A DNA stretch of 64,000 bases from JANQOH01 sp965200095 (GCA_965200095.1 OZ241350.1:1550001-1614000), one strand, 5' to 3'. Counted from the stretch's first letter, positions 53,541-63,278 are shown. Notes: generated from the sequence alone by a model not told the origin. A program made the numbers and translations.

Positions 53541-54354
53541 GGTCGACGCCGGGCTGGCAGATGGACCGGGAGTTGTCGGCGCGTATGAAGGCCACGATGT
53601 CCATGACCGGTTCGACATCGGCGAACTCGTCGGCGACATCGGCGACGCGCTCCGCCATCGTCCCCTCCTCGGCGAAGAGGAGGCGGTATGCCTTGCGCAT
53701 TTCGTGGATCGTCTCGCGCGAGAAGCCGCGCCGTTTCAGACCCACCACGTTGAGGCCCGACAGATGCGCCCGGTTTCCGAGAGCCGAGCCGAAGGGGATG
53801 ACGTCGCTCTCGACCCCGCTCATGCCGCCGATCATGGCGTGACGGCCGATGCGGACATATTGGTGAACCGCGCTGAGACCGCCGAGAATGGCGAAATCGC
53901 CCACTTCCACATGGCCCGCGAGGGTCGCGTTGTTGACGAGGATCGCGTCGTCGCCGACCCGGCAGTCGTGGGCCACATGCGCGCCGACCATGAACAGGCA
54001 GCGGTCGCCGACGCGGGTCTCCATGCCGCCGCCTTTCGTGCCGGGGTTCATCGTCACATGCTCGCGGATGACGCAGCGGGCGCCGACGACGAGGCGCGAC
54101 GGCTCGCCGCGATATTTGAGGTCCTGCGGCGGATGGCCGATCGAGGCGAAGGGAAAGATGCGGGTTCCGCGCCCGATCACGGTGCGTCCGGCGACGACCG
54201 CGTGCGACAGGAGCTCGACCCCGTCCTTGAGGACGACGTCCGGACCGACATGGCAACAGGGGCCGATCGCGACGCCGGCGCCTAGCAGCGCGCCGTCCTC
54301 GACCGTTGCTGTGGGGTGGACCGACGCCGGCGCCGCGGGGCCGCCGGGCGTCAT
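53530..54354 (-). CDS. lpxA: UDP-N-acetylglucosamine acyltransferase
   Basis: A 274-residue left-handed beta-helix enzyme with hexapeptide repeats from about residue 10, then a helical C-terminus (LNVVGLKRRGFSRE and RKAYRLLF). The catalytic His is in FMVGAHVAHDC. LpxA adds a hydroxyacyl chain to UDP-GlcNAc as the first lipid A step. It overlaps fabZ by 4 bp (ATGA). The Ala/Gly-rich first 12 residues precede the usual HPTA start. Confidence 0.95.
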   Translation of the reverse strand: MTPGGPAAPASVHPTATVEDGALLGAGVAIGPCCHVGPDVVLKDGVELLSHAVVAGRTVIGRGTRIFPFASIGHPPQDLKYRGEPSRLVVGARCVIREHVTMNPGTKGGGMETRVGDRCLFMVGAHVAHDCRVGDDAILVNNATLAGHVEVGDFAILGGLSAVHQYVRIGRHAMIGGMSGVESDVIPFGSALGNRAHLSGLNVVGLKRRGFSRETIHEMRKAYRLLFAEEGTMAERVADVADEFADVEPVMDIVAFIRADNSRSICQPGVDRAE

Positions 54355-54809
54355 TCGTCGCGGTCCCGGACCATGGCCGTGATGGTCGCCTCCGCCGCGA
54401 GCGCGCCGTCCACCGTCGCCTTGCACGCGAATTTCCACACATTGCGCCGGCTGGCGAGCTTGTCGACACGGATCAGCATCGTGTCGCCGGGCACGACGGG
54501 ACGGCGGAAGCGCGCGCGGTCGACGCTCATGAAATAGACGAGCTTCCCCTCCGCCTTCGGGCCGAGGGTGCTGACCACGAGGACCGCGGAGGTCTGCGCC
54601 ATGGATTCGACAATGAGCACGCCCGGCATGACCGGCGCGGCGGGGAAGTGACCGGCGAATTGCGGTTCGTTGATGGTGACGTTCTTGACGCCGACGGCGT
54701 AGCGGCCGGCTTCGTGTTCGATCACCCGGTCGATGAGCAGGAACGGCGCGCGGTGCGGGATCATCCGCATGATCCGTGCGGGGTCGATGGGCGGCGCGGC
54801 GGCGGTCAT
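54351..54809 (-). CDS. fabZ: 3-hydroxyacyl-ACP dehydratase FabZ
   Basis: A 152-residue hot-dog-fold dehydratase with the active-site helix GHFPAAPVMPGVLIVESMAQ. The His is in GHFP and the catalytic Glu in VES. The opening IPHRAPFLLIDRV and the KLVYFMSVDRARFRRPV segment are standard. FabZ competes with LpxA and LpxD for hydroxyacyl-ACP, so its place between them balances lipid A and fatty acid synthesis. It overlaps both neighbours by 4 bp. Confidence 0.96.
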   Translation of the reverse strand: MTAAAPPIDPARIMRMIPHRAPFLLIDRVIEHEAGRYAVGVKNVTINEPQFAGHFPAAPVMPGVLIVESMAQTSAVLVVSTLGPKAEGKLVYFMSVDRARFRRPVVPGDTMLIRVDKLASRRNVWKFACKATVDGALAAEATITAMVRDRDE

Positions 54810-55840
54810 CGGTTGGGTGTTCTTCGCGCCTTGATCTGCCTGTCCCACAGGGCGACCAGCCGGAAGAACTGCCTCTTCGGGCGCGCCGGCGTGCCGCACA
54901 TTTCCGCCCCGGCGGGCACGTCGCGCATGACGCCGCTCTGCGCCGCGATGCGCGCCCCGGCGCCGATGCGCAGATGCCCCGCGACGGCCGCCTGCCCGGC
55001 GAGGACGGAGGAATCGGCCATTCGCGCGCTGCCCGCCACGCCCGCCTGGGCCACCAGAACGCAGTTGCGTCCGATACGCGCATTGTGGCCGATCTGCACG
55101 AGATTGTCGATGCGCGCGCCGGCGCCGATCACCGTGTCGGGTCCGGAGCCCCGGTCGATGGTGCTGTTGGCGCCGACCTCCACATCGTCGCCGAGGATCG
55201 CGCGCCCGAGCTGCATGACGGACTCGTGGCCCGCGGCGGACATGGCGAAGCCGAACCCGTCCTGTCCGACGCGCACGCCGGGATGGAGGATCACCCGCTT
55301 GCCGAGGATGCAATGGCTCAGCGAAGCCCCGGCGCCGATGGCGCAGTCGTCGCCGACGACGACCTTCGGGCCGATGACGGCGTTGGCGTGAATGCGGCAA
55401 CGCGCGCCGATCTCGGCGCCCGCCCCGATGACGGCGCCCGGGTCGATCTGGCAACCGGGTCCCAGCACGGCGGCGGGGTCGACGAGGGCGCCGGCGGCGA
55501 CGCCCGGCTGCGGCGCCCAGTCGGGCGGGTAGAGCAGGCGGGTGGCGCGGGCGAAGGCGAGATAGGGGTTGTCGCTACGGACGAGCGCCGCGCCGTCCGG
55601 GGCGCGGGGGGCCATGGCCGGCGCGAGGATGATCGCTTCGGCGCCCGTTGCGGCGAGGTCGGCGGCGTAGCGGCGGTTGTCGAAGAACGAAAGGTCGCCC
55701 GCCTTCGCGCCGTCGAGGGGCGATACCCCGGTGATGCGGCGGGAGGAATCGCGTTCGTCCGCCAGTTCGGCGCCGATGCGGCCGGCGAGCGCGCCGACTT
55801 CGATCGGCTCCGGCGGCGGGAAGAACCGGGGGTCCGGCAT
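54806..55840 (-). CDS. lpxD: UDP-3-O-(3-hydroxyacyl)glucosamine N-acyltransferase
   Basis: A 344-residue trimeric acyltransferase. The N-terminal uridine-binding domain has DLSFFDNRRY. The hexapeptide helix follows, with VDPAAVLGPGC, and the catalytic His is likely in the QIGHNARIG/KRVILHPGVRVGQDGFGFA region. It adds the second hydroxyacyl chain in lipid A synthesis. It lies 24 bp after ompH, the usual order bamA-ompH-lpxD. Length is normal and the ATG is unambiguous. Confidence 0.95.
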   Translation of the reverse strand: MPDPRFFPPPEPIEVGALAGRIGAELADERDSSRRITGVSPLDGAKAGDLSFFDNRRYAADLAATGAEAIILAPAMAPRAPDGAALVRSDNPYLAFARATRLLYPPDWAPQPGVAAGALVDPAAVLGPGCQIDPGAVIGAGAEIGARCRIHANAVIGPKVVVGDDCAIGAGASLSHCILGKRVILHPGVRVGQDGFGFAMSAAGHESVMQLGRAILGDDVEVGANSTIDRGSGPDTVIGAGARIDNLVQIGHNARIGRNCVLVAQAGVAGSARMADSSVLAGQAAVAGHLRIGAGARIAAQSGVMRDVPAGAEMCGTPARPKRQFFRLVALWDRQIKARRTPNR

Positions 55841-55864
55841 CGACGCGCCCGGCGACGGAGCGGG

Positions 55865-56452
55865 CTATTCCTCCGCCGGTTGCGGGGAGGTCGACACGGC
55901 GGGGAGTTCCTCGTTGAGCCGGACCACCACGCGGTCGGAGAACTCGAGCCCCTTGGCGACGAGCAGGAGCTGGGACTTGTCGAGCACCAGGCCGAGGGAC
56001 ATTTCGTCGGCGATCTCGGCGATCACCCGTAGCGCGCCTCTCTGCACCTGCTGCATTCCCCGGGCCAGGCTTTCCTCCAGGGCGCGGTTGCGCTCCCCGA
56101 CCTCGCGTTGCAGGGCCTCCACCTCGCGCGAGAATTCAGCCTCCCGTTCGGCGAAGGCTTCGGCGGACAGGACGGTGCGTTGCCGCTCGAGTTCCGTCTG
56201 TTTTTCGCGCAGTTCCGACTCGCGCGCGGATATCTCCTCGCGATAGGCGTCCTGCCTATCGTCGACCTCGGCGCGCACCGCGTTCGCGGCGGTGGATTCG
56301 CGCATGATCTGTTGCAAGTCGACGACGCCGACGCGCGGGAGGCGATCGTCGGAGTCCTGCGCGCGGGCGCCTCCGGCGGCGGACAGGACCGCGCCGACCG
56401 CGACCAGGAGCGCGAAAACGCTCCGGAGACTTTCGTTCATCGTACATGCCAT
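55865..56452 (-). CDS. OmpH/Skp-type periplasmic chaperone
   Basis: A 195-residue secreted protein. The signal peptide ends at GGARA-QDSDD, followed by the family start GVVDLQQIM, a long coiled coil of arms rich in Glu and Arg (about 58-140) and a C-terminal strand returning to the body (LVLDKSQLLLVA). Skp proteins hold unfolded outer-membrane proteins in the periplasm for BamA. The ATG at 56452 gives four extra residues; an in-frame ATG at 56440 begins a more typical signal peptide and may be the real start. It lies directly downstream of bamA. Confidence 0.9.
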   Translation of the reverse strand: MACTMNESLRSVFALLVAVGAVLSAAGGARAQDSDDRLPRVGVVDLQQIMRESTAANAVRAEVDDRQDAYREEISARESELREKQTELERQRTVLSAEAFAEREAEFSREVEALQREVGERNRALEESLARGMQQVQRGALRVIAEIADEMSLGLVLDKSQLLLVAKGLEFSDRVVVRLNEELPAVSTSPQPAEE

Positions 56453-56467
56453 GTCGCCGTTCCGCCG

Positions 56468-58744
56468 CTAGAAGACCGCGCCGAACCCGATGCTCAGCGT
56501 TTCCGTGTCGTCATAGTTTTCCTTGCGCAACGCGGTCGCGAAGTCGATGCGGATGGGGCCGAAGGGAGAGCCCCACGATACGCCGAAACCGGCCGAGGCG
56601 CGCAGGGCCCCGCTGTCGACCACGCTGCCCGCGCTGTCGCCCTCGATGTCGATTTCCCTCACGCTGCCGACGATGGAGAAGACGCGCCCCTTGATGCCGA
56701 GCTCGGTCGGCAGGCCGAACGGAAACTCCACTTCCACGGTTCCCTTGTAGAGCATGTTGCCGCCGAGCGCGGTGTCGTCGTCGGTGTCGCGCGGGCCGAT
56801 GCCGGCGACGTCGAATCCGCGGAAACTGTTGCCGCCGAGAAAGAAGCGGTCGGCGATTTCGATCGGGTCGTCGGAGTAGGAGAAAATATAGCCCGCCTCG
56901 CCGACCGCCGAAGCCACCCATTCGTCCCAGAACGGCAGATAATAGCCGCCCGAGACGATCTGGCGCAGCCATTCCCGGTCGCCGACGAGGCCTGTGAACC
57001 CGGTGGAGTAGCGCAGGAAGTAGCCGCTTCTCGGCGCTCCCAGGGCGTCGGTCTCCCGCCGGTCGTAGAACAGCGACTGGTCGATCTGGGAGATCAGGCG
57101 CTCGCCGCCCTGCGCCGTCACGAAGCGCGAGGCGCCGGCGTAGGGCGCCACTTCTTCCTGCTTGATCGTGTAGCCGACGCTGTGACGCAGATATTCGGAC
57201 AGGGGGTAGCTGCCGCGCAGCGCCAGGCCAAGGTCCTCGCGGTCGAAATTCGAGTTGCGGAACTCGCGGACGCGGTTGAAGACATCGAAGCCTGCGGCGA
57301 AGTCGCGGTTGAGGAAATAGGGCTCGGTGAAACTGAGGTCGATGTTCTGGGAAACGCCGGAGATGAGGAACTCGAGCGCGAGGTCCTGACCGCGGCCGAG
57401 CAGGTTGCGTTCGCGGATGGCGACCTGGCCGCTGGGGCCGTCATTGCTCGAATAGCCGCCGCCGAAGGTGATCTCGCCGGTTGGCTCCTCCTCGACATCG
57501 ATGACGATGTGCGTTTCGTCGGGCCCGTCGCCCGGCGAATCCTCGATATCGACGCGGGAGAAGAAACGGAGGTTCTGGATCAGGGTGCGCGAGCGACGGA
57601 GCTTCGCGGCGTTGAAGGCGTCGCCCTCGGCGAGGCGGACATTGCGGCGAATCACCCGGTCCAGCGTGCGGACGTTGCCGGTGATGTCGATGCGCTTGAC
57701 GTAGAGGCGCGGCCCCTCGGCGACCCGGTAGACGATGGCGATGGTCCGCTCTTCGCGCGAGCGCGTCACCTGCGGTTCGACCTGGACGAAGGCGAACCCC
57801 CGGGAGTCCGCCTCGTTCGTCAGTTCCAGAACCGTCTCCTCGACTTCCTCGCCGTTGTACCAGTCGCCCTCTTCGGTGGTGGCGAGCGGCCTGAGCGTTT
57901 CCGCATCGAGGCCCGGCAGTTCGCTGACCACGTCGACGGCGCCGAAGCGGTATCGCTCCCCCTCGCTGACGACGAAGGTGACGTGGAAGGCCGAACCGTC
58001 AGGGGTGAGTTCGGCAACGGCGCTGACGACGCGGAAGTCGGCGAAGCCCTCTTCGAGATAGAAGCGGCGCAGCAATTCGCGGTCGAAGCTCAGCCGGTCG
58101 CCATCGTAGGTGTCGGTGGTGGAGAAGAAGCGCCACCAGCGGGCTTCCTGCGTCTGGATGACGTCGCGCAGCGCGCCGTCGCTGAAATTGACGTTGCCGA
58201 CAAAGACGATGTTCTCGACGTTGGTCAGCGGCCCTTCCTCGATGTTGAAGATCAGGTCGACGCGGTTTTGTTCGAGCTGCACGACCTGCGGCTCCACGGT
58301 CGCCGCGAAGCGGCCGCTGCGCCGGTAGACCTCGAGCAGCCGCGCGGCGTCGGTCTGCACGCGCGTGCGCGTATAGACGGTGCGGGGGCGCAGCTGGACC
58401 TCGCCCTCGAGCGCTTCGTCGTCGATTCGCTCGTTGCCTTCGAAGGCGAGGCGGTTGATGACCGGGTTCTCGACCACCCGGACGACCATGGCGTCGCCGT
58501 CGCGCCCCATCGCCACGTCGGCGAAGAGGCCGGTGTCGAACAGGCTCTTGAGAGACCGGTTGATCGACGCCGGGTCGAAGCGGTCGCCGACGCCGATCTC
58601 CATGTAGGAGGCGACGGTCGCATCCTCGATGCGTTGATTCCCCTCCACGCGCAGCTCGCGGATGATGTCGCCGCCCTGGCCCCATGCGGGGGCGCCGGCG
58701 GCCGTCAGGACCGCCGCGGCGACAAGCGTCATGATGAGGCGCAT
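56468..58744 (-). CDS. bamA: Outer membrane protein assembly factor BamA
   Basis: A 758-residue Omp85 protein: signal peptide (to about AWG-QGG), five POTRA domains (for example ELRVEGNQRIED and VVDVVSELPGLD-like strands), then a 16-strand beta barrel with the conserved FLGGNSFRGFD region and SWGSPFGPIRID. The last residue is Phe, as required for barrel recognition. BamA inserts outer-membrane proteins. The ATG at 58744 begins a good signal peptide, whereas upstream residues are hydrophilic. It sits between rseP and the Skp-like gene, as in most Gram-negatives. Confidence 0.95.
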   Translation of the reverse strand: MRLIMTLVAAAVLTAAGAPAWGQGGDIIRELRVEGNQRIEDATVASYMEIGVGDRFDPASINRSLKSLFDTGLFADVAMGRDGDAMVVRVVENPVINRLAFEGNERIDDEALEGEVQLRPRTVYTRTRVQTDAARLLEVYRRSGRFAATVEPQVVQLEQNRVDLIFNIEEGPLTNVENIVFVGNVNFSDGALRDVIQTQEARWWRFFSTTDTYDGDRLSFDRELLRRFYLEEGFADFRVVSAVAELTPDGSAFHVTFVVSEGERYRFGAVDVVSELPGLDAETLRPLATTEEGDWYNGEEVEETVLELTNEADSRGFAFVQVEPQVTRSREERTIAIVYRVAEGPRLYVKRIDITGNVRTLDRVIRRNVRLAEGDAFNAAKLRRSRTLIQNLRFFSRVDIEDSPGDGPDETHIVIDVEEEPTGEITFGGGYSSNDGPSGQVAIRERNLLGRGQDLALEFLISGVSQNIDLSFTEPYFLNRDFAAGFDVFNRVREFRNSNFDREDLGLALRGSYPLSEYLRHSVGYTIKQEEVAPYAGASRFVTAQGGERLISQIDQSLFYDRRETDALGAPRSGYFLRYSTGFTGLVGDREWLRQIVSGGYYLPFWDEWVASAVGEAGYIFSYSDDPIEIADRFFLGGNSFRGFDVAGIGPRDTDDDTALGGNMLYKGTVEVEFPFGLPTELGIKGRVFSIVGSVREIDIEGDSAGSVVDSGALRASAGFGVSWGSPFGPIRIDFATALRKENYDDTETLSIGFGAVF

Positions 58745-58782
58745 GGGGTGTCCTGCCCGTTCGTTTGCCCGCGAGGTCCCGC

Positions 58783-59916
58783 TCACCCGAAGATCCGCTG
58801 GAAGAATTCCATGATCGACGGACGGGAAAGGTCATTGTAGGTCACCAGGAGCATCAACGCGACGACGAGCACGAAGCCGAGAATATATCCGTATTCCTGC
58901 GCCCTCGCGCCCAGGGGGCGGCCGCGGATCGCTTCCGCGGCGTAGAAGGCGAGATGGCCGCCATCGAGCAGCGGGATGGGGAACAGGTTGATCAGCCCCA
59001 GCATAGCCGACAGGACGACGATGAAATTGACCACCGCCGCGAGACCCGCCTCCGCCACCTCGCCGGACATTTGCGCGATGAGGATCGGCCCGCCGAGCTC
59101 CTGCGCATCGCGCGTGCCGACGATGATCTGGCCGATCGCCTCGAGGTTGAGCGCGATCAGCGTGAACGTATCGCCCACCGCCCGGTAGACCGCCGTGAAC
59201 GGGTCGAGACGCCGATAGACGATCTCGTCGACGCGGATGCCGATCATGCCGACGCGATGGACGTTGCCGACGCCGTCGGTTTCCTCGCGCATTTGCGGCG
59301 TGATCGGCATGTCGAGCCGTCGGTCGCCGCGCAGCACGCCCACCGCCAGGGTTTCGCCCGGGTTGATGACGACGATGTCGCGCATCTCCTCGAAGGTCTC
59401 GATCGGCGTTCCGTCGATTTCGACGATGCGGTCGCCGGATTGCAGGCCGGCCGCCTCGGCCGCGCTGTCGGGCATGACTTCGTGCACGACGGCCGGCGTG
59501 ACCGGTCTGCCGGCGACCGTGAACAGGACCGTGAGCAACACTATCGACAGCGCGAAATTCGCGCCCGGACCGGCGGAGACGATGGCGGTGCGCTGGAGCA
59601 GCGTCTTGTGGTGGAACGAGACGGCGCGCTCGTCCTCCGTCACGCGTTCGAGATGCGACGACGGGCGGCTCGACGCGTCCGCGTCGCCGAAGAAGCGGAC
59701 ATAGCCGCCCAGAGGCACCAGGCCGATGCGCCAGCGCGTGCCGGCGGAGTCGGTCCAGCCGCCGATCTCGCGGCCGAAGCCGATGGAGAACGCCAGCACT
59801 TTCACGCCGCAACGCCGCGCCACCCAGTAATGGCCGAATTCGTGAACGAACACGACCACCGTGAACACGACCAGAAAGGCGGCCAGATCGAAGCCGAAAC
59901 CGAGAAGGGTCTGCAT
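58783..59916 (-). CDS. rseP: Site-2 protease RseP
   Basis: A 377-residue integral membrane zinc protease. The metal site is HEFGH in the first membrane segment, with the Asp of LLDGGHL in the third. A PDZ domain (about 130-215; SAAEAAGLQSGDRIVEIDG) lies between. RseP cleaves anti-sigma factors and signal-peptide remnants within the membrane. The usual second PDZ repeat is not obvious, as in the shorter alphaproteobacterial forms. It lies between dxr and bamA. Confidence 0.95.
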   Translation of the reverse strand: MQTLLGFGFDLAAFLVVFTVVVFVHEFGHYWVARRCGVKVLAFSIGFGREIGGWTDSAGTRWRIGLVPLGGYVRFFGDADASSRPSSHLERVTEDERAVSFHHKTLLQRTAIVSAGPGANFALSIVLLTVLFTVAGRPVTPAVVHEVMPDSAAEAAGLQSGDRIVEIDGTPIETFEEMRDIVVINPGETLAVGVLRGDRRLDMPITPQMREETDGVGNVHRVGMIGIRVDEIVYRRLDPFTAVYRAVGDTFTLIALNLEAIGQIIVGTRDAQELGGPILIAQMSGEVAEAGLAAVVNFIVVLSAMLGLINLFPIPLLDGGHLAFYAAEAIRGRPLGARAQEYGYILGFVLVVALMLLVTYNDLSRPSIMEFFQRIFG

Positions 59917-59961
59917 CGCGGGATACCCTTGCGAAGCCGGTGCGAAGCGGAAGCGGGTCGT

Positions 59962-61149
59962 TCAGACGCGGCGCGCGGCGATCAGGCGGCGGGCGATGTC
60001 GCGCGCTTCGCCGTCGGCCGCGACGACCCGCTCGAGCGAATCCGCAGGGTCGTTCGATACCGCTTCGACGGCGCCTTCGACAACCGGAACGATGTCGAGG
60101 AAGCCGATTTCGCCGCGCAGGAACCCGCCGACGGCGACTTCGTTGGCGGCGTTCAGGGCGCAGGTCGCGCCGCCGCCGCGCGCCAGCGCCTCGCGGGCGA
60201 GTCGTAGCGCAGGGAAGCGCGCCGGGTCCGGAGCTTCGAAGGTGAGCCGCCCGATCGCCGCGAGGTCCAGCCGCGGGACCGGGGCGGGCGCGCGGTCCGG
60301 CCAGGCGAGGCTGCACGCGATGGGGGTGCGCATGTCCGGCGCGCCGAGCTGCGCGAGCACCGAACCGTCGCAATACGCCACCATGCCGTGCGCCACCGAT
60401 TGCGGGTGAACGAGGACCTCGATCTGCTCCGCCGCGACGGGGAACAGGTGGAACGCCTCGATGGTTTCCAGCCCCTTGTTCATCATGGTCGCCGAATCGA
60501 CCGAAATCTTGGCCCCCATGTTCCAGGTCGGATGCGCGACCGCCTGGGCCGGAGTCGCCGCCGCCATCGCTTCCGGCGACAGGGTGCGGAACGGCCCGCC
60601 CGACGCGGTGAGGACGATCTTCTCCACCCGCTCGGGGCGGTCGAAATCGAAGACCTGGAAGATGGCGCTGTGTTCGGAGTCGACGGGCAGGAGCGTCGCG
60701 CCGAAACGCCGCGCCTCGCGGAGCACGACATCGCCGGCGCAGACCAGGCACTCCTTGTTGGCGAGGGCGACGACAGCGCCGCGGCGCACCGCCTCCAGCG
60801 TGGGGGCGAGGCCGGCGGCGCCGACGATGGCCGCCATGACCCAGTCGGCGGGCAGCGCCGCCGCTTCGAGCAACGCTTCCGCGCCGGCGGCGGCGCGCAC
60901 CGGCGTTCCCGCCAGCCCGGCCTTGAGCGCGGCGTAGGCCGCAGGGTCGGCGACCGCCGCAAGGCGCGGCCGCAGCCGCCGCGCCTGCTGCGCCAGGCGC
61001 TCGGCGTTGCTGTGGGCGGTCAGCGCCTCGACCCGGTAGCGGCGCGGGTCCGCCGCCACGAGCTCGACAGTGTTGGCGCCCACCGAACCGGTGGAGCCGA
61101 GAATGCTGACATGGCGCCTCTCGCGCGGGGCGGCCGCGGGAAGGGTCAT
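59962..61149 (-). CDS. dxr: 1-deoxy-D-xylulose 5-phosphate reductoisomerase
   Basis: A 395-residue NADPH enzyme of the MEP isoprenoid pathway. Motifs: the cofactor loop LGSTGSVG near the start, ALANKECLV, the metal site PVDSEHSAIFQ, the flexible-loop region ASGGPFR, HPTWNMGAKIS and MMNKGLE. It supplies precursors for undecaprenyl phosphate made by the nearby uppS product. The ATG at 61149 lies 4 bp after cdsA; an upstream in-frame start would overlap cdsA by more than 80 bp. Confidence 0.96.
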   Translation of the reverse strand: MTLPAAAPRERRHVSILGSTGSVGANTVELVAADPRRYRVEALTAHSNAERLAQQARRLRPRLAAVADPAAYAALKAGLAGTPVRAAAGAEALLEAAALPADWVMAAIVGAAGLAPTLEAVRRGAVVALANKECLVCAGDVVLREARRFGATLLPVDSEHSAIFQVFDFDRPERVEKIVLTASGGPFRTLSPEAMAAATPAQAVAHPTWNMGAKISVDSATMMNKGLETIEAFHLFPVAAEQIEVLVHPQSVAHGMVAYCDGSVLAQLGAPDMRTPIACSLAWPDRAPAPVPRLDLAAIGRLTFEAPDPARFPALRLAREALARGGGATCALNAANEVAVGGFLRGEIGFLDIVPVVEGAVEAVSNDPADSLERVVAADGEARDIARRLIAARRV

Positions 61150-61153
61150 CGGC

Positions 61154-61942
61154 TCAGCTTCCCTCGGCGAGGACGACGACCGCGGCGAGCGCCGGGGCGG
61201 CGCCCAGCAGCCCGTCGACGCGGTCGAGCAGCCCGCCATGTCCGGGGAGGATGGCGCCCGAGTCCTTCACCCCGCGCCGGCGCTTGAGCCAGGATTCGAA
61301 CAGGTCGGCGAGTTGCGCCACCGCCGACAGCGCGGCGCCCGCGACCGCGCCGAGGAAGGGGGAGACGCCGCCCGCGGCGGTCGCGAGCGCGGCCCCCGCA
61401 GCGGCGGCCAGGGCGACGCCGCCGGCCGCGCCCGCCCAGGTCTTGCGAGGGCTGAGGCGCGGCGCCAGCCGCGCGCCGCCGACCGCGTTGCCGACCGCCC
61501 AGGCGCCGACATCGCTGGCCCAGACCAGGGCGAGCAACCCGGTCGCCAGCAGGGCGCCGTCTTCGGGCGCCTCCCGCAGCCAGAAGAAGGCCGCCGCCGG
61601 CGCGCCGAGATAGAGGGGGCCGAACGCGGCGGGCCACGCGGCCGCGCCGCGGCGCCGGACCAGCGCGGCGATGACGACGCCGCCCGCGACAAGAACTCCG
61701 AGGGCCCACGCCGTCAGTCCGAGGAACCCCAGCCCCAGGGCGGCGGCCAGCGCCGCCGCCAGCGCCGCGGCCGCGGCGCGGGCCGCCGCCGGCGGGCGCG
61801 CGAGGCGCTCCCACTCGGTCGCCATGACGGCGAGCGCCGCGGCAAGCAGCGCCAGCAGCCATGCGCCGCCGAGCCACACGGCGGCCAGGGCGAGGGGCGC
61901 CAGGACGAGGCTGGACAGGGCGCGGACGGTCGGCTCCGCCAT
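61154..61942 (-). CDS. cdsA: Phosphatidate cytidylyltransferase
   Basis: A 262-residue polytopic membrane enzyme making CDP-diacylglycerol from phosphatidate and CTP. The diagnostic C-terminal signature is present (KRRRGVKDSGAILPGHGG and LLDRVD), along with SPRKTWAG. About eight Ala/Leu-rich membrane segments are visible. The ATG at 61942 is preferred; the 53 residues further upstream are Arg-rich and overlap uppS. It is cotranscribed with uppS and dxr. Confidence 0.93.
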   Translation of the reverse strand: MAEPTVRALSSLVLAPLALAAVWLGGAWLLALLAAALAVMATEWERLARPPAAARAAAAALAAALAAALGLGFLGLTAWALGVLVAGGVVIAALVRRRGAAAWPAAFGPLYLGAPAAAFFWLREAPEDGALLATGLLALVWASDVGAWAVGNAVGGARLAPRLSPRKTWAGAAGGVALAAAAGAALATAAGGVSPFLGAVAGAALSAVAQLADLFESWLKRRRGVKDSGAILPGHGGLLDRVDGLLGAAPALAAVVVLAEGS

Positions 61943-61971
61943 GTTCGCCGGCCCGCTTCGCCGCGCCGGGG

Positions 61972-62709
61972 TCAGGCGCCGGCGCCGCCGTAGCGGCGCT
62001 CGCGGGCCCGGAACTCGCCGATCGCGTCTTCCAGCGAAGCGCGATCGAAGTCCGGCCACAGGACGGGGGTGAAGACCAGTTCGGAATAGGCGCACTGCCA
62101 CAGCAGGAAGTTGCTCAGCCGGCGCTCTCCGGAGGTGCGTATCACGAGGTCGGGGTCGGGCAGGCCGCTGGTCTGGAGGTGCGCCGAGAACAGCGCCGTA
62201 TCGATGCGCTCCGGGTCGATGCGCCCGGCCTCGACGCCGCGCGCGATGGCGCGCGCCGCGGCTGCGATCTCGGCGCGCCCGCCATAGTTCAGCGCGACGG
62301 TGAGGGTGAGGGCGCGGTTCGCGCCGGTCCGCGCCTCGGCGCCGGAAACGAGGAAGCGGATGTCTTCGTCGAGTCCGTCCCGCTTGCCGATGATGCGCAG
62401 GCGCACTCCCGCGTCGGCGAGGGAGTCGAGTTCGCGCCGCAGATAGATCCGCAGCAGCCCCATGAGCTCGCGGACCTCTTCGACCGGTCGTTTCCAGTTC
62501 TCCGACGAAAAAACGTAGAGGGTGAGATATTCGACGCCGAGTTCGATACAGCCGCGCACGGTTTCCCGCGCCGCCTCGGCGCCGCGTCGATGGCCGGCGA
62601 TGCGCGGCAGGCCGCGCGCCGCGGCCCAGCGCCCGTTGCCGTCCATGATGATCGCGATATGCCGCGGCGGGGGCGGCGATGTCGCCTGTCGCGTAGCGGC
62701 GGTTTCCAT
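61972..62709 (-). CDS. uppS: Isoprenyl transferase (undecaprenyl diphosphate synthase)
   Basis: A 245-residue cis-prenyltransferase that builds the C55 carrier for peptidoglycan and other glycans. The signature MDGNGRWA has the catalytic Asp23, and other conserved parts are GHRRGAEAARE, FSSENWKRP and the DPDLVIRTSGERRLSNFLLW region. The start ATG at 62709 lies 4 bp after frr. Length matches bacterial UppS. Confidence 0.96.
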   Translation of the reverse strand: METAATRQATSPPPPRHIAIIMDGNGRWAAARGLPRIAGHRRGAEAARETVRGCIELGVEYLTLYVFSSENWKRPVEEVRELMGLLRIYLRRELDSLADAGVRLRIIGKRDGLDEDIRFLVSGAEARTGANRALTLTVALNYGGRAEIAAAARAIARGVEAGRIDPERIDTALFSAHLQTSGLPDPDLVIRTSGERRLSNFLLWQCAYSELVFTPVLWPDFDRASLEDAIGEFRARERRYGGAGA

Positions 62710-62713
62710 CCGG

Positions 62714-63274
62714 TCAGACCTGGAGGATGTCTTTTTCCTTCAGTTCCATCGCTTCGCCGATGGCGGCGATCGCCGAATCGGTGAGTCGCTGAACGTCGTC
62801 GGCATGGCGCTTCTGCTCGTCGCGGGAGATGTCGCCGGCGCGCTCCAGGCGCTTCAGCGTGTCCATGCCGTCGCGGCGGACGTTGCGCACGGCGACGCGC
62901 GCGTCCTCGGCGTATTTGTGCGCGACCCGGGCGAGTTCTCGGCGTCGTTCCTCCGTCAGTTCGGGGATCGGCACGCGGACGAGCTGGCCTTCGGCGATGG
63001 GGTTGAGGCCCAGCCCGCTGTCGCGGATGCCCGTCGTGACCGCCTTCGTCAGCGATTTGTCCCACACCTGCACCGTGATCAGGCGGGGTTCGGGAACGCC
63101 GACGGTCGCGAGCTGGCCGACGGGCATCCGGGCCCCGTAGGCGTCGATGAGGATCGGCTCCACCAGGCCCGCCGAGGCGCGGCCGGTCCTCAGGCCGGCA
63201 TATTCGCGTTTCAGGACATCGACGGCGCCGTCCATCCGGCGTTCGAGGTCCGCGAGGCTGAATTCGGCTGACAT
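62714..63274 (-). CDS. frr: Ribosome recycling factor
   Basis: A 186-residue two-domain protein. It has the three-helix bundle (RRMDGAVDVLKREYAGLRTGRA start) and the conserved VPIPELTEERRRELA and KYAEDARVAVRNVRRD segments. With EF-G it splits the ribosome after termination. The ATG at 63274 follows pyrH by 4 bp. The order pyrH-frr-uppS-cdsA is nearly universal. Confidence 0.97.
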   Translation of the reverse strand: MSAEFSLADLERRMDGAVDVLKREYAGLRTGRASAGLVEPILIDAYGARMPVGQLATVGVPEPRLITVQVWDKSLTKAVTTGIRDSGLGLNPIAEGQLVRVPIPELTEERRRELARVAHKYAEDARVAVRNVRRDGMDTLKRLERAGDISRDEQKRHADDVQRLTDSAIAAIGEAMELKEKDILQV

Positions 63275-63278
63275 GTCG